7,876 nucleotides of DNA from positions 1 to 7,876 of the forward strand of contig SFCY01000106.1 in the NCBI GenBank assembly GCA_004558865.1, in the 5' to 3' direction. The stretch is from Bacteroidales bacterium (GTDB taxonomy: Bacteria > Bacteroidota > Bacteroidia > Bacteroidales > Bacteroidaceae). The notes beneath the pieces are model-generated. The model was not told where the DNA came from. It searched no databases and saw only the letters and a list, made by a program, of their open reading frames with translations. Below are positions 1 to 4,153 of this stretch, piece after piece (positions within the stretch are counted from its first letter, which is position 1; every line of letters begins with the position of its first letter). Position numbers and translations under genes: made by a program.

Positions 1-18
1 TTTGGCTTATCGAAAAGG

Positions 19-119
19 TTCTGCAAGATATCGGGATTCAAAACGTAAGTTGAAGAGGGAGTGTAGCGGGCTACACGACCGATGAGACTTGACGTTTTGG
101 AGTCCCGATAGATGCAGAA
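19..119. repeat. Long nested inverted repeat (REP/MITE-like hairpin)
   Basis: Positions 29-46 (TATCGGGATTCAAAACGT) pair with 92-110 (ACGTTTTGGAGTCCCGATA) with one mismatch and one bulge. The pairing extends outward through TTCTGCA at 19-25 and TGCAGAA at 113-119. In the centre is a perfect 7-bp hairpin, GTGTAGC at 61-67 and GCTACAC at 70-76 with a GG loop. Short extra pairing (AAGT with ACTT) lies just inside the outer stem. No long reading frame crosses the element. It is too elaborate for a simple terminator and has no T-tract on either side. A dispersed extragenic palindrome or a structured RNA element fits best. Only one copy lies in this window, so its repeat status in the genome is inference. 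Confidence 0.7.
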
Positions 120-381
120 GACGACCGAAACGACAACTCCACTTTATCGATTATTCTATCAGCCTAATTTGTAAATCCAGCCTTTAGAACCGGCCTTCAA
201 CTTAGGAGAGTTCTAAATGATATGTCAGGAGAATGGTACCGGGTGTCTTGTCAGATGCAAGTTTGTCCTCCGCACGAAAGCGAAGTCGATGGAAACGAAC
301 AAGCGCCACTCGCCCCTTTCCTCCTTTCTTGATTACCTCCCAACACACATTCAGAAGGCATTGTAAAAAGCTGTAGGAAAA
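120..381. other. Gene-free stretch upstream of deoD
   Basis: This completes the 455-base region in front of deoD. I see no convincing gene. A 62-codon minus-strand frame (202-390) has a basic, low-complexity translation without recognisable motifs, and its 5' end abuts the deoD promoter. It cannot be excluded but has no positive support. No tRNA-like fold or riboswitch signature was recognised. Confidence 0.5.
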
Positions 382-413
382 GTTGCACAAATCAAGAGGA
401 ATTGATAAATTTG
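382..413 (+). promoter_or_regulatory. deoD promoter, Bacteroidetes type
   Basis: A perfect -7 element TAAATTTG (consensus TAnnTTTG) lies at 406-413. Exactly 20 bases upstream, at 382-385, is GTTG, one base off the -33 consensus TTTG. Transcription would start about 5 bases after the -7 element, giving an A-rich leader of roughly 38 bases before the deoD ATG at 456. Confidence 0.72.
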
Positions 414-455
414 CAGTCGACTTAGGAAAAAGAAAAAACTAACAACATAAAAATT

Positions 456-1175
456 ATGCCAACACCACACAACAACGCACCAAAGGACGCATACGCCAAG
501 ACCGTCCTCATGCCCGGCGACCCACTGAGGGCAAAATATGTAGCCGACAACTTCCTTTCAGACGCAAGACTCGTCAACACGGTAAGAAACTGCTTTGGCT
601 ATACGGGGCTCTACAAAGGCGTACCCGTCAGTGTGCAGGCCAGCGGAATGGGCATGCCCAGCATCGGCATCTACTCCTATGAGCTGTACACCGAATACGG
701 CGTGGAGAACATCATCCGCATCGGGTCGGCGGGTAGCTACACGCCGCGGCTCGACATCCTCGACGTGGTAGTCGCAGACAGTGCCTACAGCGACTCGTCG
801 TTTGCCATAACCCACAGTGGATACAAAGACAAGGTGAACTACCCGAGCAAGACACTCAACGACGCCATCCTGGCCAAGGCCTCGGACTTGGGCATCAATG
901 CCAAACTATGCCGCGTCCACTCCTCGGACATCTTCTACACCGACACCAATGGTGAGACCTTTGATCAAATCGCCAAGCGAACGGGAGGCGAATGCGTGGA
1001 GATGGAGAGCTTCGCCCTCTTCCACACCGCCAACTACCTCCAAAAGCACGCCGCCTGCCTGCTGACCATCAGCGACTCCTTCGTGTCGGAAAAAAAGCTT
1101 CCCGCCGAGGACCGCCAGAAATCGTTCCGCACGATGATGCAGCTGGCCCTCGAAACAGCCATCGCACTTCATTAG
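456..1175 (+). CDS. deoD: Purine nucleoside phosphorylase DeoD-type
   Basis: Cleaves purine (deoxy)ribonucleosides with phosphate to the free base and (deoxy)ribose-1-phosphate (EC 2.4.2.1), a cytoplasmic purine-salvage enzyme normally built as a hexamer. The 239-residue length matches E. coli DeoD exactly and the protein aligns from its first residues (MPTPHNNA against MATPHINA). Active-site positions by comparison with E. coli DeoD are present: His5, the phosphate-binding loop MPGDPLR with Gly21 and Arg25, Arg44, Arg88 and Ser91 in RIGSAGS, the nucleoside-binding VEMES with Glu182, Met183 and Glu184, then SD at 206-207 and Arg220 in AEDRQ. The ATG is the obvious start by homology and follows a promoter by about 40 bases. 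The gene stands alone: no other deo gene flanks it, and repeats follow its stop. No clear terminator with a T-tract is seen after it. I am confident of the family; substrate preference among purines is not visible. Confidence 0.97.
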   Translation: MPTPHNNAPKDAYAKTVLMPGDPLRAKYVADNFLSDARLVNTVRNCFGYTGLYKGVPVSVQASGMGMPSIGIYSYELYTEYGVENIIRIGSAGSYTPRLDILDVVVADSAYSDSSFAITHSGYKDKVNYPSKTLNDAILAKASDLGINAKLCRVHSSDIFYTDTNGETFDQIAKRTGGECVEMESFALFHTANYLQKHAACLLTISDSFVSEKKLPAEDRQKSFRTMMQLALETAIALH

Positions 1176-1222
1176 GTTCCATAAGGTGAACCCTCCCAGC
1201 GGTATCAAGGGGGGCTATCCCC

Positions 1223-1260
1223 AACTTCAGGGGCCGTGCCTATGCGCCGCCTCTAAAGGA
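1223..1260 (+). repeat. ~38-bp repeat, copy 1
   Basis: This copy contains the 14-base core CAGGGGCCGTGCCT (1228-1241) followed by a variable GC-rich stretch and CTCTAAAGGA. The same core recurs at 1359-1372 in the same orientation and at 1475-1488 inverted. The match extends beyond the core on both sides with scattered substitutions. The sequence lies just after the deoD stop and looks non-coding. Confidence 0.72.
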
Positions 1261-1272
1261 ATCAACCCCTAA

Positions 1273-1294
1273 CCCCTCCCCCCGAAGGGAGGGG
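1273..1294. repeat. GC-rich perfect hairpin downstream of deoD
   Basis: CCCCTCCC (1273-1280) and GGGAGGGG (1287-1294) form a perfect 8-bp stem with a 6-base loop. On the plus strand it is followed by AAAAAT rather than a T-run, so it is not a textbook intrinsic terminator for deoD, although it could stall or protect the transcript. It may equally be a small extragenic palindrome. Confidence 0.6.
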
Positions 1295-1353
1295 AAAAAT
1301 CACCCAAGAAGAGAGGGCGGAAATCCGAAGAATGTATCCGACGACGTGCATCC

Positions 1354-1390
1354 GCTTGCAGGGGCCGTGCCTCGTGCCGGCCCTAAAACA
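1354..1390 (+). repeat. ~38-bp repeat, copy 2
   Basis: The core CAGGGGCCGTGCCT lies at 1359-1372, followed by CGTGCCGGCCCTAAAACA. It is a direct repeat of copy 1 and the inverted partner of copy 3, forming most of the left arm of the inverted-repeat element. Confidence 0.72.
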
Positions 1391-1455
1391 ATGTTCGACC
1401 GCTTTTTCAACCATTCGCAACTTAGCGAATGCCAAGAAAAAAGTGATTGGGTCGT

Positions 1456-1493
1456 TTCTTTAGAGCTGGCACAGAGGCACGGCCCCTGCAGTT
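1456..1493 (-). repeat. ~38-bp repeat, copy 3 (inverted)
   Basis: Read on the minus strand this is AACTGCAGGGGCCGTGCCT followed by CTGTGCCAGCTCTAAAGAA. The 14-base core (1475-1488) is identical to copies 1 and 2, and the trailing CTCTAAAG matches copy 1 better than copy 2. It forms the right arm of the inverted-repeat element. Confidence 0.72.
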
Positions 1494-1522
1494 GGTGTGG
1501 TCGGATGCTTGCGGATATTCTT

Positions 1523-2356
1523 TCAATAATTGTCGTCACCCTCATCGTCCGACTCAATGTTCAAGTCGTCAGAGAGTTCAACTGGGTCTTCGTCCAACTG
1601 GGTGCGGTAGATCTCTTCGCTGATTTTCTCATCGTCGAAGTTGTCGTCGTCCTCCTCATCATCATCACGATTCTTGTAGTTGTCCTTGTCAGACAGTTCG
1701 TCATCCCTTTCGGGATCATCCTCATCGTCCAAGCCGTTGCCGCTGTTGGAGAAGTCTTGGTCAAACTTCATCTTCGGACGCTCAGTCTCGGGCTTTGCCT
1801 TCACGAAGATGGCCTCCGTCCAAGTGCCTTTGGGAATCTCCAGCACCTCGTAGCCATCACTGGTCTTCTTCTCGTACATGCCCCCCGGGCGATGGATGCG
1901 GCTTGAAGGCAGAGTCGTGGTGCTCACGTCGAATCCAGACTCTATGATGTCCTGAATGCTTTGGGGCAGGCTCTCCCATCCCCCACCGAAGTTGCGCTCC
2001 AGCACCTCCACGAGCTGGGAGGCCGAGATATGGCGGATGTTCTCGTAGGTGAGGTCAGTCACTCGATGGATGGGCTTCTTCTTCACAGCCCACTTCTCGT
2101 TGGCACTGTCGCTCACCTTGACCACGCCCACCTTGTAGCCGCGGTTCTCATACTTCTCCACCACCTCCGGCTTGTCCACCGTGATGGTTTCTATGTCGAA
2201 GGCACTTTTCAGAATGTCGGTATAGTGACGGATGTTGTCTTTAAAATCAGCGTCCTTGGCAGCCTCGTCGAGCATGCGGAAGACATCGCTCTCCTGAATG
2301 TCCCATACAGAACTCTTTGTCAGGGTTTTAAGAGTTACAGCTTTCTTTGTTTTCAT
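1523..2356 (-). CDS. Conserved-looking hypothetical protein with highly acidic C-terminal tail
   Basis: A 277-residue protein that I do not recognise by function. There is no signal peptide or membrane segment, so it is probably cytoplasmic. Residues 1-200 look folded: a lysine-rich start, a possible helical region around 20-55, and a segment with GGGWESLP (124-131) and YEVLEIPKGTWTEAIF (169-184). From about residue 210 to the end it becomes a disordered acidic tail, with about 36 of 68 residues Asp or Glu, including an eight-residue all-acidic run at 231-238. The frame stays open upstream to 2521, but a perfect promoter at 2378-2409 would start transcription inside that extension, so ATG at 2356 is preferred (ATG at 2365 is the alternative, adding three residues). 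Acidic tails occur in proteins that bind basic partners, RNA or chaperones; no specific role can be assigned. Confidence 0.85.
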   Translation of the reverse strand: MKTKKAVTLKTLTKSSVWDIQESDVFRMLDEAAKDADFKDNIRHYTDILKSAFDIETITVDKPEVVEKYENRGYKVGVVKVSDSANEKWAVKKKPIHRVTDLTYENIRHISASQLVEVLERNFGGGWESLPQSIQDIIESGFDVSTTTLPSSRIHRPGGMYEKKTSDGYEVLEIPKGTWTEAIFVKAKPETERPKMKFDQDFSNSGNGLDDEDDPERDDELSDKDNYKNRDDDEEDDDNFDDEKISEEIYRTQLDEDPVELSDDLNIESDDEGDDNY

Positions 2357-2377
2357 TATCGTCATTATTTCTACGTG

Positions 2378-2409
2378 CAAAAGTAAATCATAATGGGCAA
2401 AGTAACAAA
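2378..2409 (-). promoter_or_regulatory. Promoter of the acidic-tail protein gene
   Basis: On the minus strand TTTG (complement of CAAA at 2406-2409) is followed after exactly 20 bases by TACTTTTG (complement of 2378-2385). This is a full match to the Bacteroidetes primary sigma-factor consensus. Transcription would start near 2373, leaving a leader of under 20 bases to the ATG at 2356. This decides the start-codon choice for that gene. Confidence 0.82.
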
Positions 2410-2517
2410 CTTTTAAAGCAAAATTTTCAGAAAAATCGCTTAGGGAGCATCCCATGGCAGTCATCCCGGCTTCTTCCAACATGCACAAAGCATAGCGGCC
2501 ACATGGGGCATGAAAAG

Positions 2518-2560
2518 GCAAAGCGGCGCAATCCTTGAGGCAGGGATTGCGCCGCTTTGC
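2518..2560 (-). terminator. Strong hairpin terminator after the DUF1573 gene
   Basis: A perfect 17-bp stem (2518-2534 with 2544-2560, GCAAAGCGGCGCAATCC on one arm) has a 9-base loop and lies 27 bases downstream of the DUF1573 stop. On the minus strand it is followed by CCTTTTC, a short T-tract. An A-run sits on its other side (2565-2572), which is a poor terminator tail for plus-strand transcription. It separates the DUF1573 gene from the acidic-tail gene, which has its own promoter. Confidence 0.8.
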
Positions 2561-2587
2561 AACGAAAAAAAATAATCTTGGAAGAAC

Positions 2588-2980
2588 TTATTTCTGCTCG
2601 TCCACCATGTCGCCCTCCACGTAGAGGCGCACCATCTCCGGCACACCGTTGGTACGCACGGTAATCATCTTCTTGATATGGGAGGGAAAACGGCCTTTGC
2701 CATCATACTTCACCTTGATGGTGCCGGAAGCTCCGGGGGCGATGGGCTTCTTGGTGTAGGTGGCCACCGTGCAGCCGCAAGAAGTCACCACCTGATTGAT
2801 CACCAAGGGTGACTTGCCCTCGTTGGTGAAATTGAACGATGCCTCCTGCACAGGGTTGTTGACAGAGAACTTGCCGAAATTGTAGGTGAGCTTGTCAAAC
2901 TTGATCTTCGCCTCGTTCTGGGCCGAGGCAAAAGACACGACGGAAAGAAGCATTACTGCAATCAATAGAATCTTCTTCAT
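2588..2980 (-). CDS. Secreted DUF1573 family protein
   Basis: A 130-residue protein with an N-terminal signal peptide (MKKILLIAVMLLSVVSFASA, likely cleaved after Ala20), so it is exported to the periplasm or envelope. The rest is a single DUF1573 domain, an immunoglobulin-like beta fold common in Bacteroidetes. It carries the hallmark TSCGCTVATY (66-75) with the CxC pair Cys68 and Cys70, followed by PIAPGASGTIKVKYD (79-93). The length is that of a minimal one-domain member. Its molecular role is unknown; the family motif is often described as having paired cysteines of unclear purpose. The gene is monocistronic: a promoter -7 element lies at 3004-3011 and a strong hairpin follows. It is divergent from the DUF4468-porin unit. 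Confidence 0.93.
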   Translation of the reverse strand: MKKILLIAVMLLSVVSFASAQNEAKIKFDKLTYNFGKFSVNNPVQEASFNFTNEGKSPLVINQVVTSCGCTVATYTKKPIAPGASGTIKVKYDGKGRFPSHIKKMITVRTNGVPEMVRLYVEGDMVDEQK

Positions 2981-3003
2981 CTTCTTAAGCTTTTAAATTT
3001 CTG

Positions 3004-3011
3004 CAAAGATA
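3004..3011 (-). promoter_or_regulatory. -7 element of the DUF1573 gene promoter
   Basis: The minus strand reads TATCTTTG, a perfect TAnnTTTG, 23 bases upstream of the ATG codon. No TTTG is found at the usual spacing upstream, so only half of the consensus is present. The predicted leader is about 20 A-rich bases. Confidence 0.65.
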
Positions 3012-3142
3012 CAAAATCCATTTGCCCGCCAGCACCTTTCCCCCTTATATTTTGCATTTTTTAATACGGCAGGGGTGCTTGCTAATTGACTCCACCCTGT
3101 GTTAAAATACATTGAAAAAGATATTGAATGGGTGTTTTTTAG

Positions 3143-3150
3143 TAATTTTG
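3143..3150 (+). promoter_or_regulatory. -7 element of the DUF4468-porin operon promoter
   Basis: TAATTTTG matches TAnnTTTG and lies 26 bases upstream of the ATG at 3177. No good -33 TTTG is found at 19-21 bases upstream. Its position means the upstream in-frame ATG at 3099 would not be transcribed from this promoter, supporting the start at 3177. Confidence 0.62.
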
Positions 3151-3176
3151 CTGAAAATAAAAGAACCGAGAATGAA

Positions 3177-3833
3177 ATGAAAAGATTATTGTTAGCTGTC
3201 TTTCTCTTTGCGCCAGCCCTCTTGATGGCCCAGAGCAACACGTGGGAAGTGCCACAGCAGCAAATCGAGACCAAGAGCAATGGGCAGGACAAGAAAGACA
3301 AGAGCAGAAAAAAGAACAAGACCGACGACCCGAAATATTTGGAGGGTGCAGTGACAACCAACAGCGAAGGCAAGATTGTCTTCACCCTCGACTACGACTG
3401 CCCCAACCTCACTGCCCAGCAGATCTATGAGCGGGAATACAAGCTCATGGACAGCCTCACGCGGCAGGACAACCAGCTCCAAGGCTCCAAGGTGGCAATA
3501 GTAAACAAGGCGGAAAACAAAATCGTGGCCACTTTCCGCGAGAACTTGGTGTTCTCCAAGAGATTCATCAGCCTCGACCAGACCGAATTTCACTTTACCT
3601 TGCTCATCACCTGCTCCAACGGCCATGTGCACGCAGAGATGTCGCGACTCTATTATCTCTACGAAACCGACAGAAAAACAGGCATGAAAGGGGCCGCAGA
3701 GGAAGTAATCACCGACAAGATGGCCCTCAACAAGAGCAAGACACGACTTGCCCATTTTTACGGCAAGTTCCGCAGGGAGACCATCGACCGCAAGGACGAC
3801 TTGTTCAGGCAAATCACCAACGTGCTGAAATGA
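3177..3833 (+). CDS. Secreted DUF4468 domain protein
   Basis: A 218-residue exported protein. Residues 1-18 form a signal peptide (MKRLLLAVFLFAPALLMA, then Gln19). A polar, lysine-rich linker covers about 35-52 (KKDKSRKKNK). A DUF4468 domain, described as having a TBP-like fold, follows at about 58-150; it opens with GKIVFTLDYD and includes NKIVATFRENLVFS. The C-terminal part (about 175-218) has EVITDKMALNKSKTRLAHFYGKF-type helical sequence, which I associate with longer members of this Bacteroidetes family. Function is unknown. The open frame begins at 3099, but the signal peptide and promoter place the start at 3177. Its TGA overlaps an ATG (ATGA at 3830-3833), and it is the first gene of the unit leading into the small membrane protein and the porin, so an envelope role is likely. 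Confidence 0.87.
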   Translation: MKRLLLAVFLFAPALLMAQSNTWEVPQQQIETKSNGQDKKDKSRKKNKTDDPKYLEGAVTTNSEGKIVFTLDYDCPNLTAQQIYEREYKLMDSLTRQDNQLQGSKVAIVNKAENKIVATFRENLVFSKRFISLDQTEFHFTLLITCSNGHVHAEMSRLYYLYETDRKTGMKGAAEEVITDKMALNKSKTRLAHFYGKFRRETIDRKDDLFRQITNVLK

Positions 3834-3934
3834 CCCCCCTGCCGCAACGCACGGATGGCGACAAGCCCATAGCACTACACAAACAAACATCAGAGCAGAC
3901 TACCTGCCCAAGAAATCAGCACACACAAATCATT

Positions 3935-4144
3935 ATGATAGAAAGAAGACACAGAGAGGAGATGCAGCCCCAGAGGGAAGACAAGCTATTCAAGTTGCGC
4001 AACATCCTCAACATCATCTTTATGGTGGGTGCCCTCGCAGGCATCATCATCTATTTCTGCCACCTCCATCAGCCAGGCATCATCGTCATCCTCATCGCCA
4101 TGGTGTTCAAGATGGTCGAGAGCGCACTCAGGTTTTTCCACTAA
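3935..4144 (+). CDS. Small two-helix membrane protein
   Basis: A 69-residue protein of unknown function. A charged N-terminus (MIERRHREEMQPQREDKLFK) is followed by two hydrophobic segments, about 22-42 (NILNIIFMVGALAGIIIYF) and 47-66 (PGIIVILIAMVFKMVESA), joined by a short turn, and a basic end. A hairpin topology with both ends in the cytoplasm fits the positive-inside rule. The same frame is open back to an ATG at 3830 that overlaps the upstream stop (ATGA), which would give 104 residues by translational coupling. The extra 35 residues are polar, unstructured-looking and lack family-like sequence, so 3935 is preferred but not certain. The stop lies 9 bases before the porin ATG, indicating one transcript and perhaps coupled translation. 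Confidence 0.82.
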   Translation: MIERRHREEMQPQREDKLFKLRNILNIIFMVGALAGIIIYFCHLHQPGIIVILIAMVFKMVESALRFFH

Positions 4145-4153
4145 TCCATCACA

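Larger units (their letters stand above)
1327..1522. repeat. MITE-like element with long imperfect terminal inverted repeats
   Basis: The left arm (about 1327-1390) starts GAAGAATGTATCCG and contains the 14-base core at 1359-1372. The right arm (about 1456-1522) carries the same core inverted at 1475-1488 and ends CGGATATTCTT, the approximate complement of the left end. The arms are about 60-65 bases with several mismatches and small gaps. Between them is a perfect 7-bp hairpin, CATTCGC (1412-1418) and GCGAATG (1425-1431). No transposase is encoded. The right end abuts the TGA stop of the minus-strand gene at 1523, so the fold would also form the 3' end of that transcript. No target-site duplication was identified; the mobile-element reading is inference. 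Confidence 0.6.

Noticed and set aside
202..390. 62-codon minus-strand frame upstream of deoD
   Set aside because: Basic low-complexity translation with no motif, no promoter consensus found in front of it, and its start abuts the deoD promoter region.
1346..1906. 186-codon plus-strand frame opposite the acidic-tail gene
   Set aside because: It runs through the inverted-repeat element and then reads the complement of GAC/GAT/GAA codons, which gives Val/Leu/Ile-rich pseudo-membrane sequence. It is a shadow of the acidic tail.
2357..2521. N-terminal extension of the acidic-tail protein to 2521
   Set aside because: A full-consensus promoter at 2378-2409 lies inside the extension, so it would not be transcribed from that promoter.
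3099..3176. N-terminal extension of the DUF4468 protein
   Set aside because: A signal peptide begins at 3177 and the -7 promoter element lies at 3143-3150, inside the extension.
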